Shown here: positions 50,310 through 57,915 of the stretch, in pieces | Position numbering within the stretch: position 1 is the first letter of the stretch | How the letters are laid out: every line of letters starts with the position of its first letter | Assembly (NCBI RefSeq): GCF_015999305.1 | Contig: NZ_JAEAGP010000001.1 | Location: 2,879,001 to 2,943,000, forward strand | Length of the DNA stretch: 64,000 bases | Direction: 5' to 3' | Source of the DNA: Erythrobacter sp. YJ-T3-07 | GTDB lineage: Bacteria; Pseudomonadota; Alphaproteobacteria; Sphingomonadales; Sphingomonadaceae | Notes under the pieces: generated by a model | Told to the model about the DNA's origin: nothing | Seen by the model: only the letters and a program-made list of their open reading frames with translations | Database searches by the model: none | Made by a program: the position numbers and the translations under genes

Positions 50310-51116
50310 ATGGCTGACCAGACCACCGACAAGGGCGACGCCGCGGCGCAGAAGGCTTACGAGTCCGCCGTTGCCGCGAAGTCCGACAGCGAGCGCAAGC
50401 CCGCGACCGAATCGGTCAAGGCGCCTGAAGCGCCCGCCCCGACCGTGACGGCGAAGGAACCTGCGAAAAAGGCAACTACCAAGCCTGCGACCGCCAAGAC
50501 AGCGGCGCCGGCCAAGAAGACCGCACCGGCGAAGCCTGCCGTGAAGGCCCCCGTCGCGAAGAACAAGAAGGCCGGCCCCGCCAAGCGCAAGCAGGCCACC
50601 TCCACCAAATCGAAGGCGGCCCCCAAGACCGCCGCCGCCCCCAAGACGAAGGACACCACCATGGCTACCAAGACCGAAACCAAGACCCCCAATTTCGCCC
50701 CCAATTTCACGAACGACATGGCCGCCGAAATGCAGACCCGCCTCGCGGGCATGTATGAAAAGGGCACCGAAATGACCGGCGAAATGGTCACCTTCCAGCG
50801 CGCCAATGCCGAAGCAATGGCCGAAGCCGGCAAGATCCTCTTCACCGGCATGCAGGACATGACCCGCGGCGCCGTGGAAGAAACCCGCAAGGCTGCCGAC
50901 CAGATGAGCGAAGATGCGCGCCTGATGGCCGCCGCCAAGTCGCCGACCGAACTGGTCAAGCTGCAGGGCGACATCATGCGCCGCTCGTTCGACCACGCGG
51001 TCGCCACCGGCTCGAAGAACACCGAAGCGTGGATCAAGCTGACCAACGACGCTTTCGCGCCGCTGACCAGCCGCGTCAGCGAAGCGGTCGACAAGATGAA
51101 CAAGCTCGCCGCCTGA
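50310..51116 (+). CDS. phaP: Phasin
   Basis: This 268-residue protein has a long Ala/Lys/Pro-rich N-terminal half (residues 1-115, histone-H1-like, e.g. KKATTKPATAKTAAPAKK) followed by a phasin domain of amphipathic helices (residues ~120-265: FTNDMAAEMQTRLAGMYEKG, AMAEAGKILFTGMQDMTRGA, ELVKLQGDIMRRSFDHAV). Phasins coat PHA granules; the basic tail could bind DNA, as in PhaM/PhaF-type proteins. A good promoter region with PhaR-like palindromes precedes it, and a terminator follows. Confidence 0.88.
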   Translation: MADQTTDKGDAAAQKAYESAVAAKSDSERKPATESVKAPEAPAPTVTAKEPAKKATTKPATAKTAAPAKKTAPAKPAVKAPVAKNKKAGPAKRKQATSTKSKAAPKTAAAPKTKDTTMATKTETKTPNFAPNFTNDMAAEMQTRLAGMYEKGTEMTGEMVTFQRANAEAMAEAGKILFTGMQDMTRGAVEETRKAADQMSEDARLMAAAKSPTELVKLQGDIMRRSFDHAVATGSKNTEAWIKLTNDAFAPLTSRVSEAVDKMNKLAA

Positions 51117-51192
51117 GCTTGCGATTCTAGCGGGCCTGCCTTCGGCAATGCCCCGCCGGTCCGGTAACGGACCAGGTCACGACAAGTCACGA

Positions 51193-51225
51193 GGGGTCGG
51201 GCGCAGATGTCGCCCGGCCCCTTTT
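51193..51225 (+). terminator. Rho-independent terminator after the phasin gene
   Basis: An 11-base stem with one G-T pair (ggggtcgggcg / cgcccggcccc, 51193-51203 and 51211-51221), 7-base loop, then TTTT. It lies 77 bases after the phasin stop and ends that transcript before clpS. Confidence 0.75.
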
Positions 51226-51290
51226 GCATTCCCCCCCTCGCCATCGCCGGTCCCTTGCAGATCGGCCCGGCGTTACGATATTGTTCTGCC

Positions 51291-51713
51291 ATGCATGATC
51301 CCGCCACACTCCGCGCGCCCGACGCCAGCCTTCGCCCGCGCGATGCTGCGCCCCTACCCTCGCGCGCGCCAACCGCAGCCGGTAGCGGGGACGAAGGCGA
51401 TGACGGTCGCCCGGCCGATCCCAATGTCGGGATCGCGACCAAGACCCGCGCCAAGCCCAAGAAGCCGAGCCAGTACAAGGTGCTGATGCTCAACGACGAT
51501 TACACCCCGATGGAATTCGTGGTCATCGTGCTCAAGCGATTCTTCCGGATGGATATCGACGAGGCGACGCGGGTGATGCTGCAGGTCCACCAGCGCGGCG
51601 TGGGGGTATGCGGGATCTTCCCCTACGAGGTCGCCGAGACCAAGGTGAACCAGGTGATGGACTTCGCCCGGCAGAACCAGCACCCGCTCCAGTGCACGCT
51701 GGAGAAAGCCTGA
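51291..51713 (+). CDS. clpS: ATP-dependent Clp protease adaptor ClpS
   Basis: The product from ATG 51291 has 140 residues. The ClpS core is complete: [18 protein letters not shown] near residues 61-78, [17 protein letters not shown] near 92-109, and the end QHPLQCTLE. The first ~55 residues are a Pro/Ala/Asp-rich extension, longer than usual, so a later start is possible, but no later Met precedes the core. It binds N-degron substrates and hands them to ClpAP. Confidence 0.9.
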   Translation: MHDPATLRAPDASLRPRDAAPLPSRAPTAAGSGDEGDDGRPADPNVGIATKTRAKPKKPSQYKVLMLNDDYTPMEFVVIVLKRFFRMDIDEATRVMLQVHQRGVGVCGIFPYEVAETKVNQVMDFARQNQHPLQCTLEKA

Positions 51714-51805
51714 ACCGGGCAACGTACCACAAGCCACATGACGTTTGCGTGCATTGCCGCTAGGGCAGCGCGACCACGACCGTCCAATTAGCCGCGGGAC
51801 CACGC

Positions 51806-53029
51806 TTGCCCTTCTCTTCGCGTCTCGACAGATACATCTTTCGCCTGACCATCGTCCCGATGATCGGAGTGTTCGCGCTCGCCGCGACGCTGTTGATGCT
51901 GGAACAGATGCTCAAGCTGTTCCGCTTCGTCTCGACCGAGGGTGGCCCGGTCGGCGTGGTGTTCCAGATGCTCGGCACGCTGCTGCCCGATTATGCGGTG
52001 CTGGCGATCCCTCTTGGCCTCTTGCTGGGTACCCTGTTCGCCTTTCGCCAGCTTGCGCTGTCGAGCGAGCTGGACGTGATGCGCGCGGTCGGCCTTGGCT
52101 ACGGACGGCTGCTGAGGGTGCCGTTCGCGATCACCCTCACACTGATGGCGATCAACGCCGCGATCGTGTTCTACGTCCAGCCGGTCTCCAAATATTACTA
52201 CGAAGAGCTCAATTTCGACCTGCGCTCGGGCGCGCTGGGTGCCTCGATCAAGGTCGGGGAGTTCACCACGCTGGCCGACAGGATGGCGCTACGGGTCGAA
52301 GAGAGCGAGGATTCGGGCCGCAAGCTCAAGGGCATTTTCGCGCGGATCAACGCCGAGGACGGGCAGACACTCTCGATCAGTGCGCGCGAGGGACGCTTCC
52401 TTTCCACCAGCGACAATCCCGACACGGTCATCCTGCGCCTGTCCGACGGCACGATCGTGCAGGACCCGCCGGGTGAAACCCCGCGCGTCCTCAGCTTTAC
52501 CGAACACGACCTGCCGATCGACCTGCCCGCGATCGAGCAGTTCCGCGCCCGGGGCGAGGCGGAGCGCGAATATATCCTGCCCGAACTGCTGCGCATGGGG
52601 TGGAGCGACAAGACCACCGAGGCCCAGCGGCTGGGCAGTCAGGCAAGCTTCAACTACCGGATGGTGGAGCTGGCGATGATGCTGTTCATGCCGCTACTGG
52701 CGGTCGCACTGGCGATTCCGCCCAAGCGGTCGACCAGCGCGCTGGGTGTGTTCGTCGCGGTGATCCTCGTGGTCGCCTATCACAAGGTCAATCAGTACAT
52801 GCAGGATTTCGCCGCGCTGGGCCGGGTCGATCCGACGCTGGGCCTGTGGGGCCCGTTCGCGATCTTCGCCGGGCTGATCCTGTGGTGGTACTGGCAGATC
52901 GCCCATGTCCCCGGCGGCCAGCCGATCGGCGCGCTGGAAAGCGCCTTCGCCAAGATCCTCAAACGGATCGGCAAGCTGCTACGTCCCAAGCGCCGGGCCG
53001 ACGCCTTCCGCGTCGAACAGGCTAGCTGA
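51806..53029 (+). CDS. lptF: LPS export ABC transporter permease LptF
   Basis: This 407-residue inner membrane protein starts PFSSRLDRYIFRLTIVPMIG and has six membrane segments: three in the first ~130 residues, a periplasmic beta-jellyroll (~135-290) and three more at the end (LAMMLFMPLLAVALAIPPKR and WGPFAIFAGLILWWYW). Positional neighbour lptG follows after 11 bases. The pair extracts LPS from the inner membrane with LptB. The N-terminal half is conserved in the YjgP/YjgQ family. Confidence 0.92.
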   Translation: MPFSSRLDRYIFRLTIVPMIGVFALAATLLMLEQMLKLFRFVSTEGGPVGVVFQMLGTLLPDYAVLAIPLGLLLGTLFAFRQLALSSELDVMRAVGLGYGRLLRVPFAITLTLMAINAAIVFYVQPVSKYYYEELNFDLRSGALGASIKVGEFTTLADRMALRVEESEDSGRKLKGIFARINAEDGQTLSISAREGRFLSTSDNPDTVILRLSDGTIVQDPPGETPRVLSFTEHDLPIDLPAIEQFRARGEAEREYILPELLRMGWSDKTTEAQRLGSQASFNYRMVELAMMLFMPLLAVALAIPPKRSTSALGVFVAVILVVAYHKVNQYMQDFAALGRVDPTLGLWGPFAIFAGLILWWYWQIAHVPGGQPIGALESAFAKILKRIGKLLRPKRRADAFRVEQAS

Positions 53030-53040
53030 GCGGTCGGGAT

Positions 53041-54138
53041 ATGACCTTCGACTTCTTCCCGTCGCGCACACTGACGCTCTACCTCGCCAAGATGTTCAGC
53101 CTGCGCATCTTCGCGGTGCTGGTGATGCTGGTGCTGGTGCTGATGATGCTCGACCTGCTGTCCAACAGCGGCCAGATCCTGGAAGTGCCGGGCAATACCG
53201 AGGCAGACCTGTGGCTCTACGCCTCGCTGCGCGTGCCGATGCTGATCCAGCGGTTTCTGCCCTATTCGGTACTGCTGGCGACGATCATCACGCTGGTCAC
53301 GCTCAACCAGAACAGCGAGGTGATCGCGATGAAGGCGGCGGGCCTGTCCGCGCATCAGGTGCTCGCCCCGCTGATCGTGACCGCGCTGCTGGTGGCGGGG
53401 ATCAGCTTCGCCTTCAACGAACGCGTGGTGACCCGCGCGACCGCACAGCTGACCGCGTGGGAGGCGACCGAATTCGGCGCGCAGCCAGACAAGCCCAAGA
53501 GCAAGGGCAGCATCTATCTCGAGGACGGGCAGAACATCCTCACCGCCCGGAGCTATTCCGGTGGCGGCCCCGCCCCGACCCTGCGCGATGTGACCTATTA
53601 CCGGCGCAGTCCGTCGGCCGAGATCACCCAGAAGATCGACGCGCCGATGGCGGTTCGCGGGCCCGATGGCTGGGCGATGCAGAACCCGAGCGTGTTCACC
53701 GTCGGCACGGCAAGCCTGGCGCAACCGACCCAGCTGACCGTCGCCCCCGGGATCACCCCTGCGACGATCGAGCTGCAGGAGATCGACCCGACCACCCAGC
53801 CGTTCTGGCAGCTGGGCAGCTCGATCGAGGCCTATCGGCAGGCGGGCCGCGATACGGACGAGCTGGAAGCGAATTACTGGCACAAGATTTCAGGCCCCCT
53901 CGCCGCGGTGCTGATGCCCATTCTAGGCGCCGTCGCAGGCTTCGGTCTCGCCCGTTCGGGGCAGCTGTTCATGCGGGCTCTGATCGGCATGGCGCTGGGC
54001 TTTGCCTATTTCGTGATCGACAATGCCGCGCTCGCAATGGGCGATTTCGGCGGCTATCCGCCCTTCCTCGCCGCGTGGGCACCGTTCCTGCTGTTCCTGA
54101 TGATCGGCGAGACCGTGCTCGTTCGCACCGAAGAGTGA
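53041..54138 (+). CDS. lptG: LPS export ABC transporter permease LptG
   Basis: This 365-residue YjgP/YjgQ-family permease has TM segments at residues ~15-35, 60-85 and 95-120, a periplasmic domain (SIYLEDGQNILTARSYSGG onwards) and three TM near the C-terminus (MRALIGMALGFAYFVIDNAALAM is one). Its partner lptF precedes it directly. Its stop overlaps the GTG start of the acetyltransferase gene. Confidence 0.92.
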   Translation: MTFDFFPSRTLTLYLAKMFSLRIFAVLVMLVLVLMMLDLLSNSGQILEVPGNTEADLWLYASLRVPMLIQRFLPYSVLLATIITLVTLNQNSEVIAMKAAGLSAHQVLAPLIVTALLVAGISFAFNERVVTRATAQLTAWEATEFGAQPDKPKSKGSIYLEDGQNILTARSYSGGGPAPTLRDVTYYRRSPSAEITQKIDAPMAVRGPDGWAMQNPSVFTVGTASLAQPTQLTVAPGITPATIELQEIDPTTQPFWQLGSSIEAYRQAGRDTDELEANYWHKISGPLAAVLMPILGAVAGFGLARSGQLFMRALIGMALGFAYFVIDNAALAMGDFGGYPPFLAAWAPFLLFLMIGETVLVRTEE

Positions 54139-54665
54139 ACAGCGCACAGACCGACGACTGGCACATCCGCCTCGCGCGGCGCGGCGATGCGGCAGCGATG
54201 CCCGCGATCGAGCGTGAAGCGAGCAGGATGTTCGGACGAATCGACGGGTTGGCGTGGGTCGCCGGGCAGGCACCCGTGCCGGTCGACCGGCTGGAGCGCT
54301 ATATTGCGCGCGGCCATTGCCTTGTGGCGCAGGCCGGCGAGCACCTCGTCGGATTTCTGGTGACCGAACCCTTCGGGCGCGAGTTGCATGCATACGAATT
54401 CAGCGTGCATCCCGACTGGCAGGGCCGCGGGATCGGTTCGGCGCTGCTGCGCGGATGCATGATCGACGCGCGCAATTCGGGCTTCACCGCGATCACGCTT
54501 ACGACGTTCGGGGAGGTCCCGTGGAATGCGCCGTTCTATCGCCGGATGGGCTTCGTCGACATCGCCGCAGCGGACAACCCGCGTCTGGCAGGCGAACTCG
54601 CGGCCGAGGCGGAGCGGGGCATGCCCGCCGAAGCGCGCATCGCGATGACCTGCGCGCTTGGTTGA
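54135..54665 (+). CDS. GNAT N-acetyltransferase (RimI-like)
   Basis: GTG 54135 overlaps the lptG stop (GTGA), so the gene is coupled to lptG. The product has 176 residues with a GNAT core: HLVGFLVTEPFGRELHAYEF, then SVHPDWQGRGIGSALLRGC (acetyl-CoA loop, QGRGIG) and NAPFYRRMGFVD. The substrate is unknown; RimI-type enzymes modify protein N-termini. Confidence 0.85.
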   Translation: MNSAQTDDWHIRLARRGDAAAMPAIEREASRMFGRIDGLAWVAGQAPVPVDRLERYIARGHCLVAQAGEHLVGFLVTEPFGRELHAYEFSVHPDWQGRGIGSALLRGCMIDARNSGFTAITLTTFGEVPWNAPFYRRMGFVDIAAADNPRLAGELAAEAERGMPAEARIAMTCALG

Positions 54666-54825
54666 CTGGTTTGCAACAATCTCTAAATGCACCGCGCATT
54701 CAGAGGGTTGCCCCCAACTGCCTTCTGTCGTGCTAAACGCGGGGTTCGGGCCGTTTGTGTTGGTGTTGCAACCTTCTCGCAAAAGCGTAGAAACACCCAA
54801 GGGGACGCAAAACAGGAATTTGCCC

Positions 54826-54984
54826 GTGTCGGGACCGCACACCGCGAAAGCCCAAGCCGATCTGCCGTTCCGCAAGCCCAGCCACGATCTTGATCGCATG
54901 ACCTTGCGTGAGCCGATCGTCAGCGCTTTCCAGCACCACACCATCATGGCCCATCTTGCGCTCACCAGCAGGCCGGCCGGCTGA
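54826..54984 (+). CDS. Possible 52-residue protein in the gap before the acyltransferase-like gene
   Basis: The 334-base gap 54666-54999 has no large gene. Within it, GTG 54826 with caggaatt 6-9 bases upstream opens a 52-codon frame ending at 54984 (MTLREPIVSAFQHHTIMAHLAL is its central part). The frame is open further upstream to 54658 but that region overlaps the end of the previous gene. No family is recognised. It may be a small real gene or only chance. Confidence 0.3.
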   Translation: MSGPHTAKAQADLPFRKPSHDLDRMTLREPIVSAFQHHTIMAHLALTSRPAG

Positions 54985-54999
54985 AATGCCCAGAGATTT

Positions 55000-56157
55000 A
55001 TGACCGACATCACCGTCTCGCCGCTCGATGCGACGAAAAGCCGCGACCGTGCGGCCTTCGTCGACCTGGGCCGCCGCTTCGCCGCGCAGCTGCCGCACTC
55101 GGTTCCGCAAATGCGGGCCGAACAGCTCGAACTCATCAATCCGGGCAAGAACCCGTTCTTCGGCCATGCCGAAGCGCAGCTGTTCATCGCCCATCGCGAC
55201 GGCAAGTCGGTAGGCCGGATCAGCGCGCATATCGACCGGCTGGCGCTGGAGGTGCCTGCCGAACAGGGCATGGGCCCCGGCACGGGCATGTTCGGCTATT
55301 TCGACGCCGAGGATGAAGCGGTCGCCAGCGCGCTGCTCACGGCGGCGGAAGACTGGCTGCGCACGCAGGGGATGAACCGGGTGCTCGGCCCGATCTCCAT
55401 GTCCATCTGGGAAGAGCCCGGCCTGCTGGTGCGGGGGCAGGATCATGCGCCGATGATCATGATGGGCCACCATCCCGAACGCTATGCTGGCTACATCGCG
55501 GGCGCTGGCTATACGCCTGCCAAGCACCTTTATACCTACGATCTGCCCGTCGGCCGGGAATTCCCGCCGCTGGTGCAGCGGATCGTCAAGTCGGGAGAGC
55601 GCAACAACCGGATCCGGGTGCGCCCGATCGACCTCGACCATTACGAGAGCGAGATCGAGATCGTTCTCGAAATCCTCAACGATGCATGGTCGCAGAACTG
55701 GGGCTTCGTCCCGCTGACCGAGGCGGAGGTCGCCTATACCGGCAAGAAGCTACGCCCGCTGATCCACCCGGAGATCAACCGGATCGCGGAACTGGACGGC
55801 GAACCGGTCGCCTTCATGATGACGCTGCCCAACGTCAACGATCTGTTCGCCCGCACGCGCGGCAAGCTGTTCCCGTTCGGCTGGCTTGCGACCCTGCGCT
55901 GGCTGCGCAAGCCGATGCACGCAGGGATGCGGGTGCCGCTGATGGGTGTGCGCAAGCGGCTCCACAATTCCCGCCTCGCCAGCCAGCTCGCCTTCATGAT
56001 GATCAGCCAGATCAGGCAGTCGGCGAGCGGCGTGTTCCACTCGGACCGCGGCGAGGTCGGCTGGATCCTCGAAGACAACCAGGGAATGGTCGCCATCGCC
56101 GACGCGATCGACAGCAGCATCAACCGCGAATACGTGATCTACGAGAAGGATTTGTAA
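55000..56157 (+). CDS. GNAT-fold protein related to N-acyltransferases
   Basis: This 385-residue protein has the look of a double GNAT protein: residues ~1-130 (FAAQLPHSVPQMRAEQLELI, then NPGKNPFFGHAEAQLFIAHR), central WEEPGLLVRGQDHAPMIMMG, and a C-terminal part with GWILEDNQGMVAIADAIDSSI. Such proteins are usually annotated as hypothetical or N-acetyltransferase. The core is conserved in many alphaproteobacteria, in my recollection. Function unknown. An EcfG-type promoter starts just after its stop, for the next gene. Confidence 0.65.
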   Translation: MTDITVSPLDATKSRDRAAFVDLGRRFAAQLPHSVPQMRAEQLELINPGKNPFFGHAEAQLFIAHRDGKSVGRISAHIDRLALEVPAEQGMGPGTGMFGYFDAEDEAVASALLTAAEDWLRTQGMNRVLGPISMSIWEEPGLLVRGQDHAPMIMMGHHPERYAGYIAGAGYTPAKHLYTYDLPVGREFPPLVQRIVKSGERNNRIRVRPIDLDHYESEIEIVLEILNDAWSQNWGFVPLTEAEVAYTGKKLRPLIHPEINRIAELDGEPVAFMMTLPNVNDLFARTRGKLFPFGWLATLRWLRKPMHAGMRVPLMGVRKRLHNSRLASQLAFMMISQIRQSASGVFHSDRGEVGWILEDNQGMVAIADAIDSSINREYVIYEKDL

Positions 56158-56174
56158 GCGCGCGCATTCGCTCC

Positions 56175-56200
56175 GGAACGCGAGGGACACCCGCGGCGTT
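56175..56200 (+). promoter_or_regulatory. EcfG-type promoter of the receiver-domain gene
   Basis: GGAAC (56175-56179), 17-base spacer, CGTT (56197-56200) match the alphaproteobacterial EcfG consensus. It lies 52 bases upstream of the response regulator ATG. The next two such motifs, at 56953 and 59687, precede phyR and nepR-ecfG. Confidence 0.7.
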
Positions 56201-56251
56201 TGCTGCATATCCCCACTTGCCGACCCCGGCCCTCGCGAAGGATACGTACGA

Positions 56252-56677
56252 ATGCCGCCGGACGGCGCCAGCCCCCGAAAGACCCGCAATTACGGGCCTG
56301 TCCTGATTGTCGAAGACGATGCCGTCCTTGCCCTCGCGGTGGAAGACGCGCTGATCGAGGCGGGCGCGCGCGACATCGCGATCGCCGCAACGACATCACA
56401 GGCGATCGAGCGGCTGCGCGATGGCGACGTGGAAACCGTAATCCTCGACGTCCATCTGGCCGACCGTGGCGATGGCTGGGCAATTGCAGAAGTGCTGCGG
56501 GCGCTCGGCCCCAATGCACCCAAGGTCATCTTCGCGACCGGATCGCCCGACGAAATACCCGCCCACGTTGCTGATCTGGGCCCGGTGCTGGGCAAGCCGT
56601 ACGATTTCGACGACCTTCTGGCGCATGTCGGCAAGCCCGAGCGGCCCTCCTTCCTCTCCCGCCTCAAGCGCGACTGA
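56252..56677 (+). CDS. Single-domain response regulator
   Basis: This 141-residue receiver has the acidic pocket (VLIVEDDAVLAL, residues ~17-28), phospho-acceptor Asp in ETVILDVHLADRG near residue 70, the Thr in VIFATGSPD and the Lys in VLGKPYDF. No output domain follows. With its EcfG-type promoter and location beside phyR it is probably a stress-response partner of the HWE kinase, perhaps a phosphate sink or a second target. Confidence 0.8.
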   Translation: MPPDGASPRKTRNYGPVLIVEDDAVLALAVEDALIEAGARDIAIAATTSQAIERLRDGDVETVILDVHLADRGDGWAIAEVLRALGPNAPKVIFATGSPDEIPAHVADLGPVLGKPYDFDDLLAHVGKPERPSFLSRLKRD

Positions 56678-56739
56678 GCGCTCTTCCGCGCGCCTCTCGG
56701 CGCGCCCGGGTTGCGCCTTTCGCGCGCGCCATCAGGCAC

Positions 56740-56781
56740 AAAAAAAGGCCTTCGATCCGCATGGTGCGGAACGAAGGCCTT
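56740..56781 (-). terminator. Leftward rho-independent terminator between receiver gene and phyR
   Basis: Stem at 56745-56754 / 56772-56781 with a further inner stem; an A-run at 56740-56746 on the plus strand gives the T-run of a minus-strand terminator. The plus strand has no T-run after the stem. No leftward gene is present to its right before phyR (which reads rightwards), hence the small RNA proposal. Confidence 0.65.
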
Positions 56782-56833
56782 CGGGATCGTATCACCGGCC
56801 GCTTGGACGGGAGGGGGGTCTCGGCGGTGACAT
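56740..56833 (-). ncRNA. Candidate EcfG-controlled small RNA, leftward
   Basis: On the minus strand GGAAC (56864-56860), a 16-base spacer and CATT (56843-56840, consensus CGTT) are followed by a possible start near 56833. A strong hairpin (10-base stem aaggccttcg/cgaaggcctt plus inner tccgca/tgcgga) and a T-run end the transcript at about 56740, giving roughly 95 nt. The RNA would carry a C-rich stretch (ACCCCCCUCCCGUCC) that could pair with Shine-Dalgarno sequences. No protein frame fits. Inferred only; the terminator orientation is what needs explaining. Confidence 0.4.
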
Positions 56834-56952
56834 AGGGAGAATGCCCCGACCCGAAGCCGGTTCCTCGCCCCGCAAATTTTTTTTCACCCCTTTCACCATC
56901 ACGTCATCGAAACCACCTTGGGGGCGCTTTACAAGCGAACTTGCGCAGGCTT

Positions 56953-56977
56953 GGAACCTGCCTCGACGCCGGACGTT
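56953..56977 (+). promoter_or_regulatory. EcfG-type promoter of phyR
   Basis: GGAAC (56953-56957), 16-base spacer, CGTT (56974-56977), 31 bases upstream of the phyR ATG. The match is exact to the EcfG consensus and fits the known positive feedback on phyR. Confidence 0.8.
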
Positions 56978-57007
56978 GGCGAGAGGTTCAGACGGGAAAG
57001 ATACTAC

Positions 57008-57811
57008 ATGTCCATTGGAGAAAATGTCGCTGCAAACCTGCCCTATCTGCGTCGCTACGCGCGCGCGCTGACGGGATCGCAGCAGACTGGTGACGCCTTC
57101 GTGCGCGCCACGCTCGAAGCGGCGCTGGCCGACGACGAGCTCAAGTCCTCGCTCGAAGGCGGCCGCGTGCCGCTGTACCGGGCGTTCAACAAGGTATGGT
57201 CGAGCGCCTATCTCGAAGTGTCGGACCGGGGGGCAGACAATGCCGACCTGCCCGACCAGATCAGCGCCGACCGGCTGCAAACCGTCACGCCGCTCAACCG
57301 GCAGGCGCTGCTGCTGACTACGCTGGAAGATTTCACGATCGAGCAGTCGGCGGAGATCATGGAGATCGCGCCGCAGGACGTCGAAAAGATGGTCCAGGAT
57401 GCGATCGCCGAAATCGATCGCGAATCGGCCACCAGCGTGCTCATTATCGAAGACGAGCCGCTGATCTCGATGCAGCTGGAAGACCTCGTACGCGGCCTCG
57501 GCCACGACATCTGCGGCACCGCCGCCACGCGCACGCAGGCGCAGCAGGTGGTCGCGGAGAAGACCCCGGGTCTGGTGCTTGCAGATATCCAGCTCGCCGA
57601 TGGCTCCTCGGGCCTCGACGCGGTGGACGATATCCTGAGCATCGGCAGCGTGCCGGTGATCTTCATCACCGCCTATCCTGAGCGACTGCTGACCGGCGAC
57701 CGGCCCGAGCCGACCTATCTGGTCACCAAGCCGTTCCAGGAAGCCACCGTGCGCGCGGCGATCAGCCAGGCGCTGTTCTTCAACGCCAGCCACGAGAACG
57801 CCTCCGCCTGA
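57008..57811 (+). CDS. phyR: Anti-anti-sigma response regulator PhyR
   Basis: From ATG 57008 the product has 267 residues. Residues ~1-138 are the sigma-like domain (LPYLRRYARALTGSQQTGDAFV, then LLTTLEDFTIEQSAEIMEI), which mimics EcfG and binds NepR. Residues ~142-262 are the receiver (VLIIEDEPLIS, phospho-acceptor Asp193 in LADIQLADGSSG, Lys in VTKPF). When phosphorylated it sequesters NepR and frees EcfG. The kinase gene is convergent and nepR-ecfG are 2 kb away. Confidence 0.95.
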   Translation: MSIGENVAANLPYLRRYARALTGSQQTGDAFVRATLEAALADDELKSSLEGGRVPLYRAFNKVWSSAYLEVSDRGADNADLPDQISADRLQTVTPLNRQALLLTTLEDFTIEQSAEIMEIAPQDVEKMVQDAIAEIDRESATSVLIIEDEPLISMQLEDLVRGLGHDICGTAATRTQAQQVVAEKTPGLVLADIQLADGSSGLDAVDDILSIGSVPVIFITAYPERLLTGDRPEPTYLVTKPFQEATVRAAISQALFFNASHENASA

Positions 57812-57831
57812 GGCAACATCTCACCGAACAC

Positions 57832-57865
57832 AAAAAAGGGCGTCGCGATTGCGGCGCCCTTTTTT
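57832..57865. terminator. Bidirectional terminator between phyR and the HWE kinase gene
   Basis: Stem gggcgtcgc / gcggcgccc (57838-57846, 57851-57859) with GATT loop, flanked by A-run 57832-57837 and T-run 57860-57865. It stops both convergent transcripts. Confidence 0.8.
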
Positions 57866-57915
57866 GTGTCTCGTCCGAAGGCGCCCCGGCGGGCCGGGGC
57901 ATCAGTTCCCCCCGA

